From: Symsagittifera roscoffensis
Taxonomy: Eukaryota > Xenacoelomorpha > Acoela > Convolutidae
Assembly (NCBI RefSeq): GCF_963678635.1
Contig: NW_026971433.1
Location: 62,001-126,000 of the forward strand
DNA length: 64,000 bases
Direction of reading: 5' to 3'
Shown here: positions 23,600 to 33,774 of the stretch, piece by piece
How the letters are laid out: every line of letters starts with the position of its first letter
How positions within the stretch are numbered: the first letter of the stretch is position 1
Notes under the pieces: model-generated
The model's input: the letters and a program-made list of their open reading frames with translations, nothing else
Told to the model about the DNA's origin: nothing
Database searches by the model: none
Position numbers and translations under genes: made by a program

Positions 23600-24225
23600 T
23601 ATTATTGTTATTCTTGCTTTCTGCTTAATGCAAGTTTTCGCTATTGAACACACTTTGCAAGAAAAATTAGTCAGAACTGGATAATTTAGGAAGAAAATAG
23701 TATCAATTGAAAAAACAATTTGCTGGCAGAAATGAAATTAGAACTGAAACCGTCTGATTAATACGATAAAAATTGTAAATGACTTTTTCAATTTTCCCTT
23801 GTTTAGTTGCTACAGTAAATTTTTCAAGCAAAACTACAATATTTGGGATCAATAACTGTCACTTTTCTTGAAAAATAGTTATTTTTCCATGTTTTTCCAT
23901 AGAACTTTTCAATGTTTTTTGTGGTTATTCTTGCTTTCTGCTTAATACATGTTTTTGCTATTGACCACACTTTGCAACAAAATTTAGTCACAAGTGGAGA
24001 ATTTAGGAGGAAAATAGTATCAATTGAATGAATAATTTGCTGGCAGAGATGAAATTAGAACTGATACCGTCTGATTGTTTTTATTAAAAACTGTAAATGT
24101 CTTCCTCAAGGTTCACTTGTTCATTTGCTACCGTGAGCTACTCAAGCAAAAATACCATTTTTGGGATCAATAACTATCTTTTTTCTTGCAAAATAGTTAT
24201 TAAATATATTTTTTTTAATTTAATT
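23600..24225. repeat. Two diverged 318-bp repeat units
   Basis: Head-to-tail copies with TTATTCTTGCTTTCTGCTTAAT at about 23610 and 23925 and TTGCTGGCAGA near 23720 and 24030. They carry the GAACTGATACC or GAACTGAAACC form. Confidence 0.75.
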
Positions 24226-24231
24226 TATGAC

Positions 24232-25480
24232 CGAAGTTTTCTCAAAAATATCCAAGTGGGAAAAAATTGACGATAGTTAAAGCATTCAAAAATATATGCA
24301 CAAAAGGGGAATATAAAGGTGTATTTTCACAATTTAAGAACAAATTAAGAGCAGCTCTATTAGTTGTAATCTGAAAATCTCCGGAAGTACGCAAGGGAAC
24401 CTATTTCTTATTATCTACAATATAAAATCTTCTAAAAGAGCGGGTCTTAAAAAATTGTTTTAGCAAAGCAAATCAAGTTGCAAACTGGAGCAATGGTATA
24501 GTTTTCCGATTTTTAATAAGCAAAAATTCTAAGGTTAAAATTAATGAAATGTAGATCTTGAAAGCAAGTTTTTGATTTATGCTTCATGTATCATCTTCCA
24601 AAAGATGTCGGATTGGGTTAACTTTACAAAAATTACCCTCAAAACATCTAATTTTTCTTAAAAACAACCTAATATATAAAAAGATAACAAATTTTTGTAG
24701 TGAATTACGCATAAATAAAAAATTTTGAGAAATTTTATGTCGGATTTTTTCTCAAGATATACTTTATAAGCTAAATTTTAGTGAAATTATCTCAAAACTC
24801 CTAGAGATTTAAATTCAGTTTCTATCTCGAATCAGCATTTTTTTCAGTTTCTGCTTTGTCTTCTATCAACCAAATGAATCCAATTTTAACAAATTTTCAC
24901 TTGAAAATTGAACTTTAGATAGAAAAATGTATCTTTTCAACGATTATTCAACAATCCGAAGCAGAATTAGTTCCATAAATCCTTTTCTAAAAGTATTTAA
25001 AAGATTTTCTCAACCTCATAACAAATTGTTCATGTTTAAAAACCGAATTGTTATTCTATACTAAATTTTTAGTTGAGAATGATCTTGAATTTTATAAAAT
25101 TTAGCGTTGTCTTGAAATTTATAAAATTTAGCAAAAACATACATTTTTTTATCATTCATTATCATGATTTTTAAACTTGTAAAATTGAGCAAAAACAAGT
25201 TTTTGAGTTTTTTCCAGGTCATTTATCAATTTCATTTCTGAAATTATCAAAAAAAAACAAAAGAAAAGCATAATTCTTATTAAGTCAAACCCCATTATCT
25301 GCTTGAAAACGCTATATTCTATAAAGCTTTTTACAAGCAATAAACAAGGAAAACTTTAAAATAGTAACTACGAAAATCCTTTCAATTAGTCGTTGTAAAC
25401 AAATATCCAAGTTTTAAAATTTTTTTTTGAGCAAATACTTAACTACTTAACTACTCATTGGCGTATGTTATGCACTTTTA
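24232..25480. repeat. Conserved block C, copy 3
   Basis: Homologous to 7620-8740 and 21025-22160. It has an internal local triplication near 25080-25210 (TAAAATTTAGC.., ATAAAATTTAGCAAAAACA, GTAAAATTGAGCAAAAACA). No gene is visible. Confidence 0.7.
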
Positions 25481-25705
25481 CTACAAATTAATCGCAACAA
25501 AGTCTCCGCAAGCTTACAACCAAGGGAGTTTTTACTGTTGGTTAAAGGTTTTCGGATCGAATTCCATGGAAAGTTTCATGGCAATTTGAACTCGATTTTT
25601 GCTGTATTTATGATCAACCAAAACCTTTGAATAAAAAAACAAACGACAGTTCAGGTTTTGTAATGACAACACTGTATAATTTCTGACTAAAATTATCACA
25701 ATTTG
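25480..25705. repeat. Hairpin block A, truncated copy 5
   Basis: It matches 8741-8960 but stops at ATTATCACAATTTG, where the zinc-finger exon side would follow, and passes directly into block T sequence. Confidence 0.65.
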
Positions 25706-25719
25706 AAACAAAATTATTA

Positions 25720-26290
25720 CCCATGTTTTAAGATAGGGAATAGAGCATTCGGTCTCCCAGCTATGTTTTAAAATAGGGTTCACTTGGTCAGGGTCGTTTG
25801 TAAGTTTTGGAGAATGAATCAACGTTTGAAGACGTTAGATACTATAATTGAGAGGAGGGAACAAAAATGGGGGGTAATTGATCCAATGGAAGATTTGTTG
25901 CTCATTTATCGAAAAAGTTTGGAGCTGGAGATCCCCAAGATAGGGAATAGAGCATTCGGTGTCCTAGCAATGTATTAAGATAGGGTATATAATTTACAAT
26001 TTAAAAAGATAGGGAATACCGATGGTAAGGTTTTATGGTTATTGTGATGGTAAGATAATGGTAAGAAAAACTAAATTTTTTGTGTGAAAATGTCAGTTTT
26101 TTGCAAAATTTTTGGCGCGCGTTATCTAATTAGTAAAAATTACTGATTAATTACGTGAGGGTTGTGGAAATAGGGTTATTAAATATATTTTTTGGTACAT
26201 GCCAAATCAATGGTAAGAGTTTTTGTGCAAAAACTTGGAACTTATATTAAAAAAAACTTCAAAACAGGATACGATTAGCTATTAATTGAC
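25720..26290 (+). repeat. Terminal-repeat-like block T, copy 3, with nested LTR piece
   Basis: A first T tip (AAGATAGGGAATAGAGC at about 25731) breaks after 55 bp into GGTTCACTTGGTCAGGG. An LTR-like piece follows (25780-25930, inverted relative to 48740-48870), then a second T tip (25938) and the full block with GGTAAG motifs. The arrangement indicates insertion of one element into another or a repair join. Confidence 0.6.
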
Positions 26291-27130
26291 TATATGATGG
26301 AGACAATGATGAAACCTACAGAGATTTTGAAAAAAGGCAAAATTTTGAGAAAAAATTGCAAAAATTCAAGTATTTGAAATTGCAAACATTTTAAGTTTTT
26401 GGAAAAAAAATTGCAAAATCTTATAGTTTTGGTTTTTTTTGCGGTATCTGAAGTATATGAAAAATATACGTACTTACAGAGTTTGAAACTGAGTTCAAAT
26501 TGTAATTTAAACGGTATCATTTTGAGATAATGATACAAAAACTGATAAAAAATGTCGATTTTTCCAATACTTTCAACCAAAATATTGAAATACGATGGGT
26601 CTTAGCATTATTTGAGCTAGAAAGTGGGTTATATATTGCTCTCAACATTAACAAGAAAGCTCATAACAGCTGAATCAGTAATAAAACTTCTCGTTTTTCG
26701 AAATTAATTTTGGGAAAATAGTGAAATTAATCGTAATTTTTGAGAAAGTTTAGTAAAAATTATTGGAGTCCGCTAAAAATTTACCATTTTCAATATTCTT
26801 TTTGGTAATTAACTGATTTTTTATCCAATTCAGAGTGAATTGAAAAAGGTTTCTCAAATTCAAATGAACACTAAGGGCAAAATTCATCGACACTTCTAGA
26901 TCAAACTCCATGATTTACCTCCTCCTCAGTTATTTTTTCTCAATGATTAACTAATTTTGTACAAAAATTAAAAATTCTGAAAAACTTTCACGTTAATAAA
27001 AATGAATTTCAAATGAATGATGCAAAATGAACAATTAATTGCTATAAATGACAAAAACTGGATAAATTTTTCCTAAAAGTTTATTCGATATTCGTTCAAA
27101 TTCAAAAAAATCTTCTTCAGAACTGATGAT
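26290..27130. repeat. AT-rich segment B of the third unit
   Basis: Homologous to 6200-7060. It includes GAAACCTACAGAG at about 26310, which also occurs inverted at about 48278. No gene is visible. Confidence 0.65.
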
Positions 27131-27800
27131 TATCTCTCTGTTGCTTCTGCAACATAATTTTTATAATTTTTCGAAGAAACGTTCAATGTTTTTATGGCTG
27201 TTCTTGCTTCCTGCTTAATGCATGTTTTCTTTATTAAACACATTTTGCAAGGGGGAAATTAAGAGGAAAATAGTATCAATTGAATAAACAATTTGCTAGC
27301 AAAGATGAGATTGGAATTGATACCGTCTGAATTTTACGATAAAATTTGTGAATGAATTCCTCAAGTTTCTCTTGTTTATTTGCTACAGTAAACTGTTTGA
27401 GCGAAAAAACAAAATTTTGGATCAATAACTGTCATTTTTCTTGAAAAATAGTTTTTTTTTCATGATTTTCCGTAGAAATGTTCTATATTTTTTAGGGTTA
27501 TTCTTGCTTTCTGCTTAATGCATATTTTCGCTTTTGAACACCGTTTGCCAGAAAACTTATTCAGAACTGGAGAAATTAGGAGGACCATAGTGTCAATTGA
27601 ACGAACAATTTGCTGACAAAGATGAAATTAGAACTGATACCGTCTGATTATTACGACAAAAATTGTAAACGTCTTCTTCATGTTTCCCTTGCTTTGTTGC
27701 TACAATCAAATGTTCAAACAACAAAACAATTTTTGGGATCACTAACTGTCACTTTTCTTGAAAAATAAATAATTTTTCATGATTTTCCTTGAAAGGTTCT
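27130..27800. repeat. Two diverged 318-bp repeat units
   Basis: Same two-copy state as at 7060-7620, with TTCTTGCTT..TGCTTAATGCAT near 27200 and 27505 and GATACCGTCTGA near 27320 and 27640. Confidence 0.75.
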
Positions 27801-28030
27801 TTTTTTTTTACTGTTGATTAAAGGTTTTCGGATCGAGTTCCATGGAAAGTTTCATGACAATTGGAACTTTTTTTTGCGTTCTTTATCATCAATCAAAACC
27901 TTTGAATAAAAAAATAAATGACAGTTCAGGTATTGTGATGAAAACACCGTATAATTTCTGACTAAAATTATCACAATTGTTTAGACTTTTCCGATTCATT
28001 AAAAACTAATTTTATAAAAATTTCTGTTTT
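27800..28030. repeat. Hairpin block A, copy 6
   Basis: Same nested hairpin block as 1-290, directly beside the best zinc-finger exon. Confidence 0.65.
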
Positions 28031-28052
28031 TAAAATTTTTTTTTAATTTTAC

Positions 28053-28280
28053 CTTTTCTTGAAGTGTGTTTGGAGACTGCTGAGCACATAATTTAAGATT
28101 GTGTTGACAATGCTTCTTCTTGAAATGATTAGTGAGTTCCTCGCTGCTATAAGTATAAACGTTACAATTCAAACATTTCAAAACACCACAGGTTCTACGA
28201 TATCTTGATGTGTGTAAGCGAGTGTATTCTCTGCCACATTCAAGACATGCAATTTTTTCGTTTCTATCCAGTGACGGCAT
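28053..28280 (-). CDS. Zinc-finger exon Z4, intact N-terminal exon of a polymerase-like gene
   Basis: An ATG at 28280 (MPSLDRNEKIACLECGREY) opens a 76-codon exon-like frame. Finger 1 is C-x2-C-x7-H-x7-C and finger 2 is C-x2-C-x12-H-x4-H, all ligands present. The frame ends LCAQQSPNTLQEK at AAAAG/GTAAAA, a good GT splice donor at 28052. Spacing and flanking residues (MPxLxRNxK; TYxxxE; KKHxQ) match the zinc-finger exon before the polymerase at 41251, so this is very likely its paralogue. Three CAATCAGAAT motifs lie upstream. A downstream polymerase exon was not found on this strand: the next sequence is hairpin block A and satellite units. It may be a relic or a small independent zinc-finger gene. 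An upstream extension of the frame to 28415 exists but is not shared by the other copies. Confidence 0.6.
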
Positions 28281-28439
28281 CTCACGAAAGAAATTGAAAA
28301 TAAATGGGAGATATAGAATGTCCCAATGTTTCAGATAAGACGGGATGAACAGCCTCATAAAATGAATAAAAGTAAGAAAAAAACTGAAAATTTTTCGAAG
28401 AATTGTTTTTAACAAGAATGAATTTAGAAGGGCTAACCT

Positions 28440-28790
28440 TCTATTTGGTCATAGTGAAAAACCATCTAATCTTACCAGGGAATTTTCAAAAGTTTCGCTA
28501 TCAAACAATCAGAATCGAAAAATTCTTAAAAAGTAATTTTTTATCTTTTTTGATATCACCCAATCAGAATTGAGTATTCCTTTACAAGTAATGTTTGTAG
28601 AATTAAGCAATCAGAATAGATTATTCACAGATTTTAAAATATTTTATAGATCAGAGCAATGCTATGTTTATGAATCTTCCCAATCAATCATTCTTATTGA
28701 AAATTTTCTAACATAACTAACATATATAATTGACGCCCAAAAGAGAATTTTTGTCTGACATATACTTCTACCAAATTTTCCTTGATTTGT
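28440..28790 (-). promoter_or_regulatory. CCAAT-type motif cluster upstream of exon Z4
   Basis: CAATCAGAAT occurs at 28506-28515, 28561-28570 (as CCCAATCAGAAT) and 28608-28617, with CCCAATCAATCATTC at about 28679; spacing is about 47-70 bp. The same motif is clustered upstream of the polymerase genes. It lies on the 5' side of the minus-strand exon Z4. Nuclear factor Y binds CCAAT; use here is inferred. Confidence 0.4.
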
Positions 28791-28849
28791 TCTGTTTCTA
28801 ACCAGTGAAAAAAAAAGTTACCAAAATATACGTTTTTATTGTTTTCTTT

Positions 28850-29347
28850 TTAGTATATTGTAGCATATACAACCGGAAGTCTATTAAATTTGGATAAAAG
28901 ACCAAAAGATATTCTGACAAATCTGGATTTTGTGTTTGTATCAAATTCAAAACAGTAATCGAATTGATGTTCCTTGTCTCCAAATTTTGTTTCATAGGCT
29001 CTTCCGTTGTTTTGGTTTTTTACTGAGTTAAAAATCTGAATTAACTCTTCTAAATAAAAACATTGTTGATAAATCTGGCAGTACACTTCTTTTTTCTAAT
29101 CTCCGCTCCATCTTTTTAACAAAATTATTGAAGTTTCTGTGTTTCTATACGAGTTAAAATTAATACAATCTCCTTCAACGTCATTTGTCCACCACTCTTG
29201 TAGTTTATTGTAGTAGTTCAATTTTAAAATCTGATAAATGTTCAATTCAGACATTGAAAACGCTTTTAATGGAAACATTTTTCTTACTGAAATAAACAAA
29301 GAAACTTTGTTTTTATCGTCTTTAAAGTATTTTGTAATAATTTCCAT
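28850..29347 (-). pseudogene. Unassigned protein gene, open except for one amber codon
   Basis: An ATG at 29347 opens 83 codons to a TAG at 29096-29098. The same frame then stays open for a further 82 codons or so to 28850, so the whole reads as one protein of about 165 residues with a single internal stop. It is rich in aromatic and charged residues (EWWTNDVEGDCINFNSYR, then HQFDYCFEFDTNTKSRF) with no clear signal peptide or membrane span. I do not recognise the family. ATTGG (reverse CCAAT) lies just upstream. It sits inside the candidate virus-like element, where small unassigned genes are usual. Two separate small genes or a stop polymorphism are alternatives. Confidence 0.45.
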
Positions 29348-29349
29348 CC

Positions 29350-29836
29350 TTTAGAAAATTGATGTAGCCAATCAAAAACTCAAGTTATGCTGAAAAAATT
29401 GAAAAGAAATGAACAAAATGAGAAATTTAAAAAATATTGATAGGTTTATCAACTATATTATTGTTTGTACGTTTGTTCAAATCAGTACAAATTTACTTAA
29501 GTTTAGATAAAACAGCAATTGTATTTTAAAAAATTCTGTAATTTCTTAGTAACTTAGTAACTTGACAATTAACTGATAATTGGTTAATAATTTTTGTCAA
29601 TTTGGTGTAAATTGTATGTTTTGTCTGAATCCTCCTCGGATATCGTACCTCTAAATATACACTTCAGTGGGAAAAAATGTTTTGAACCAATAAAATTTCA
29701 ATTATCAAACATAAAAAACATCACAATTTTTTTACTGAGGCTTACAATTATCAACAAACATAACGTTTGCTAATATTTGGGACATTTCTTTGAATTCATT
29801 CAAAGTATAGTTGACATATGCAACTTGCTTCAACTC
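29350..29836. other. AT-rich intergenic stretch
   Basis: No conserved frame, repeat or RNA gene is visible. An ATTGG motif lies at about 29362 (read on the minus strand) and a short local repeat TTAGTAACTTAGTAACTT at about 29544. Confidence 0.4.
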
Positions 29837-30230
29837 TTAATTTTCCTTTGCAGTGAAGAGTCGAATCTGAATGTAGGGTGGCTTGCTCACGTTGTACTTC
29901 TTGATTATGACACACACCCTCCTCATGTTGTGTGTTGCTCTTTCATATACTCTATTACAGATGTCGAGTGCCTGATCCATAGTTGATTCTTTACCAGATT
30001 TGGCTTCAATTATAGGTACGAGTCCAAGAAATTCAGCATCGTGAATAACAGTATTTCGTATTGCGGATATTGCTTCTCCTTCTTTTTCACTAAGATAGAC
30101 CTGTTGAGACTTTTCAAATGGTCCCAAATCATTTATTTGTAATAGTTGAAAGCACGGTTCCAAGTATATTTTCCCCTGGGACGAGTTTTGGAACCAAAAA
30201 AATCTCCCATTTTTTAGAATTTTTTTGAAA
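29837..30230 (-). CDS. Unassigned open exon-like frame
   Basis: The minus strand is open from a stop near 30232 to a stop at 29837, about 130 codons, without an ATG near its start; the first good segment begins about 30163. Sequence such as EKSQQVYLSEKEGEAISAIR and PIIEAKSGKESTMDQALDIC has protein-like composition and few low-complexity residues, which stands out in this AT-rich DNA. The central part could be alpha-helical. It may be an internal or terminal exon, or a gene that has lost its start. No family was recognised. It shares strand with the frame at 28850-29347, about 500 bp further downstream. Confidence 0.4.
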
Positions 30231-30590
30231 ATTCAAAATCAATGGAACTATCAGTTTTTCTCGAGTATATTTTGAGGAACAAACTGATCAGATGAGGAGA
30301 AATGAGAGAAATGATTTTGAGATCAAATTAAAATGGAAGTAAGCGGTATGAGTCATCGCGATTTCCATATATTGAAGTAGTACCAAATAGTACTACTATA
30401 TAACTCCAAAATTTTCTGCAAAAAATTTTTTTTCCCAACGGCAACTGGCAGCATTTTTTCAAGTTATAACATTAAATCATTGTTTTTTTCTGTTTCCAAC
30501 GATATTTACGAAAAATACATAGTAACCCAAAATTATTGCTGTGTACTCATGATTCTTTCTGTTCCTTCGGAAATTGCAAATTTCATAAGA
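30231..30590. other. AT-rich stretch without a visible gene
   Basis: Short opposing frames (30477-30680 minus) have no conserved partner elsewhere in the window. Nothing else is recognised. Confidence 0.35.
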
Positions 30591-30890
30591 GATTAGACAA
30601 ATATCTGTACAGATATCAAGAAATTGATTGTCCTTACATTTTGTACAAACACAGATTCTTTTCGAGTTTTGCCACATCAAGTGGGGAAGTCTTCAATCAG
30701 CTTAGTTGCGGAGTACATCATAATTTACGATGGAAAGGAGCAGAAAAAACGCCAAGCGTATCAAGGAAACTACTTGTTCGGAAAAATTCAAAAAACATTA
30801 TCAAAATTCTAATTAACAACTTGCATCTACGGAATCTCTTGGCTCCGCATTTTTAGACAGTTTCGAAAAGTTCAAAGTCAAATTATGAAT
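30590..30890 (+). pseudogene. Unassigned coding-like fragment
   Basis: Two + strand frames overlap here. One reads VGKSSISLVAEYIIIYDGKE and on past a stop into IFRQFRKVQSQIMNL; it starts at TTG, not ATG. The other runs 30536-30856 with a Cys/His-containing start. Neither is recognised. The first has the more protein-like composition; a remnant of an element gene is possible. Confidence 0.25.
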
Positions 30891-31149
30891 CTGATTTGTT
30901 CAAAATAATTGATTGTTTTTTTGATAAGTATGGTTCTGTAAATAGTGAGCGTGTCAATTTTTCTATTATTTTTTGAATTTTTCTTCATAAAACCTAAGCA
31001 AACTTATTTAAATTTCAATTGAAATAGTTTTCAAAAATAATTAAATCACTTTATAACAAATATGCGTATTTTACACAAAGTTTGTTGCAGAACGCAACTT
31101 TTTTCATATTTTAAAAAATATATACATTTGCAAAACCTAAGTTCTTTTT

Positions 31150-31800
31150 TCTTATTGTTTTAGAAATTATCAGTATTGATGTCTTCGGGTGCTTTTCCGT
31201 ATCTTAATACACTCTTTTTTTGATGTTTTTTTTATTTAGATATGTGCAAAAATAGACTTTTTCCTGATCAAACTTAATACAAATAATTTCATAGACTTTT
31301 TAACATTGCAAGAAATTCTTCTTACAGTTTTCTTAGGAAAATTTTTCTTCGAAAGCGAATTCTTTTGGTTTTTTTTTTCAAGAAGTATGCAAGAAAAGTT
31401 ACGAAAATTTTAGCATGTTGCAAAATTTTAAAAATTTTTTTTGAAATTTGCAAAAATTTTCGAGAAAATTTTTTGCACGATGCAAATTTTTTCATGATTT
31501 TTCAAAAATTATATGCAAAAAACAAACTTCATTTTTCTTATTCAAATGCAAAAAATGCAAAATTTTATTGTAAAAAACTTGTTAAATGAAAGCTAAAATT
31601 TTTTCATAATTGTTGACTTTGGGTGCTTTTCCCTATCTTACTACATTGTTTTTCCGAAATTTTTGATCAATATTTATGCAAAAAAGAGATTTTTTATGAC
31701 CAAAATTGAAACAAAGATTTTCATTTACTTTAATTATTATCAGTGCAAGGAATTCTTCTTTCAGTTTTCTTTAAAATGCGAGAAAATTTAACGAAATTTT
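31150..31800. repeat. Diverged 430-bp direct duplication, AT-rich
   Basis: About 31180-31340 resembles 31615-31780: GGGTGCTTTTCC.TATCTTA.TACA, ATATTTATGCAAAAA or ATATGTGCAAAAA, then CAAG.AATTCTTCTT.CAGTTTTCTT. Between them are runs of GCAAAATTTT words. Short open frames here are low complexity. Confidence 0.5.
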
Positions 31801-31828
31801 TCTTAATTTGCGAGATTTTCTTTGATTT

Positions 31829-31964
31829 CAATCAGAATGGATTTTCCTGATTTAGATTGCAGTCGTGTCCAATCAGTTTTTAGTTTCCTTTTATGGAATT
31901 TTTATAAAAAACTCGTGTCCAATTGCAAAAAACCGCCATTTTACACATTGTCGTATCCAATCAG
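31829..31964 (+). promoter_or_regulatory. CCAAT cluster, polymerase unit 1
   Basis: CAATCAGAATGG at 31829, GTGTCCAATCAG at 31867, GTGTCCAATTG at 31915 and CCAATCAGACAAACG at 31957, spaced 38-50 bp. The block is repeated at 34326-34465 and 39882-40018. It starts the homologous upstream region shared by three polymerase copies. Confidence 0.45.
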
Positions 31965-32459
31965 ACAAACGTTTAACTTTTAAGGACTTAAATCTTCCAG
32001 ATAAATAAAAATATACACAAATGCAGTCGCAAAAAGAATTGACCAACAGTTGTTTGCTGTAAAAATAAGAAATATTGCCGATATGAGAAGCAAATGAAGG
32101 AAAATTAATAAAAGTAGGATCTCTGCAATTTGTTTCTCATCAAGTTACTTGAATTTTTTTGTATATAATCGATGAGAGTTTGCTTATTAGCAGATAGTCA
32201 AGTTTTTTGATTTTGATGTAGATTTGAGAGGATTACTCGAAGTTGATGAATTTTTTGAAGCAAATCTCTGTAATTCGGATTCCAAACCTGATCATGCAAG
32301 ATTTTGAACTTTGAAGATCTTAAAAAAATGAAGGAATAAAAAATTTTGCTGGGGAATTTTGACAAATCTGGGAAATGGATAGGGAATAAAACAAATTTTT
32401 GAATTATTATCGTACGACTTTTTTACTAACTTCAAATTCTCTAAATTTATTTTCTAGTC

Positions 32460-32831
32460 AAGTATAACTCAGCAGTTAGTGTATAGCTTTGATACGCAAT
32501 ATTTCGATCAAAAATAAAATCTTTGTAAGAGTAAGTTTCCCCGAAGAGACCTTTACTTAGTCGAAGAACCCTATTTTAGACAACATAAACGTCCAAAAAT
32601 TGTGAAAAATGTAAGAATCTACATATATTTCAATCAATAAGGAAAATAAACGGAAAATTTTCTTTTTTCTTGAAGAGTAACTCGAGGAAGTTCAAATGTT
32701 TTATAAATGAGTTTTTTCAAAAATGAATATTTTGGATCCAAACTTGTGTCTAGAAACTGCTTAGTTCTGATTGGTTGAAAATTTTTCTCGAAAATTCTAG
32801 AAGAATGACTTGGCGATAAAGTCACTGCCAT
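32460..32831 (-). pseudogene. Divergent small gene, copy 1 (broken)
   Basis: An ATG at 32831 opens MAVTLSPSHSSRIFEKNFQP for 65 codons; compared with the other copies three residues are deleted in frame. A second, overlapping frame that is long in copies 2 and 3 (with VVRLSKGLFGETYS) is interrupted here by a small length change near 32625. The gene points away from the polymerase and shares its upstream region. Function unknown. Confidence 0.35.
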
Positions 32832-32995
32832 AAAAATAATGTTGCGTTGGTGGTGACGTCACTTCTAATTTTAGAATGACTTCATTACCATAAGAGGAAA
32901 ATTGCGTAGGTGGTGACGTCACTTCTATTCAAAGAATGACGTCATTACGATAAATGGTAATTGTGTAGAAGATGACGTCATTGTTAGTATAAATA
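32785..32995 (+). promoter_or_regulatory. Heat-shock element, CRE sites and TATA box before polymerase copy 1
   Basis: TTCTCGAAAATTCTAGAA at 32785-32802 fits TTCnnGAAnnTTCnnGAA, a four-unit heat-shock element. TGACGTCA, the palindromic cAMP-response/ATF site, occurs at 32854, 32914, 32937 and 32973, with a one-base variant TGACTTCA at about 32878. TATAAATA follows at 32988-32995, about 200 bp before the polymerase ATG at 33193. A 5' exon and a short intron ending TTTTAG at 33189 would fit; in this copy the donor GTAAGT of the other copies has become TTAGGT. Confidence 0.65.
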
Positions 32996-33192
32996 CACTT
33001 ATTTTATTGGATTAAATCAACTGGATTATTGTATTGACTTTTGTTTGCCAATCAGAAACAGTTAATTGAGTTCTACTTCAAGTTTTACATTTTGTTAATT
33101 CGCGAAAAGAAAAATTTAGGTATTTTCATTCATTTGGTACTTAAATTTTTCAATTTTGGAACCTTTTTTTTATGTCCCAAATATTTTAGATA

Positions 33193-33690
33193 ATGCCTGC
33201 CCTTAACCGCAACAAAAAATTGAAGTGTGGAGACTGTGGAAATATGTATGTTTGCCAGCATGCAGCTCGATATCAAAAAGTATGTGCTTAAGGAGTTATT
33301 TCTTGTTCCGAATGTAACTATTCCACTTACAATCAACAAGAAATGAACAATTATATGGCCAAGCAGCATGCTCAACCAAGTTCGAAGAAGTCGACGGTTT
33401 GTTTGTTTTGTAAGCAAAAGACCCCAGTTACTACTCTCTCCAACAAAATCGGAGAAAGGAAAATGGAGCAAAATAACGGAAACATAGTGATACGGTAGCC
33501 GGCTTGAACAATATTGTGGAGAAAGGGGAAGATGGTGAAAAACTGAAAGCGGAACTTAGTGCTTGTCATCATTTTTTGGTGGGTACGGTGATGGAAAATG
33601 GGAGACATAAGGTAATTAACTTCCAAATGTCCAAGTTAGATACTAAAATAATCAAAAGAGTTGTCGAGCAGCTGAAGAATTTTGCAATTT
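33193..33690 (+). pseudogene. Zinc-finger/DNA polymerase copy P1, N-terminal part only
   Basis: The ATG at 33193 starts MPALNRNKKLKCGDCG. An in-frame TAA at 33289 breaks finger 1 to finger 2, where other copies have a lysine codon. A frameshift near 33420 separates the zinc-finger frame from the body frame (AGLNNIVEKGEDGEKL, then SACHHFLVGTVMENGRHKV). After NFQMSKLDTKIIK the sequence leaves the polymerase and joins the end of another frame (SITGGSLTEVLGSENPSSA, stop at 33775-33779). The copy therefore keeps about 160 codons of a protein that should exceed 1,000 residues. Confidence 0.7.
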
Positions 33691-33774
33691 CTTAATGCAG
33701 CGCAAAGCTAATCTTGCATCCATCACTGGTGGTTCGCTGACTGAAGTTCTTGGCTCAGAGAACCCCTCGTCCGC

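Noticed and set aside
31365-31589. + strand frame in the AT-rich duplicated stretch
   Set aside because: It is low complexity (Lys, Phe, Asn, Cys) and made of repeated GCAAAATTTT words.
32785-32802. The heat-shock element as mere coding sequence of the minus-strand MAVTL frame
   Set aside because: I kept the regulatory call because the motif fits four strictly spaced units and is followed by CRE sites and a TATA box. The overlap with the small frame remains a caveat.
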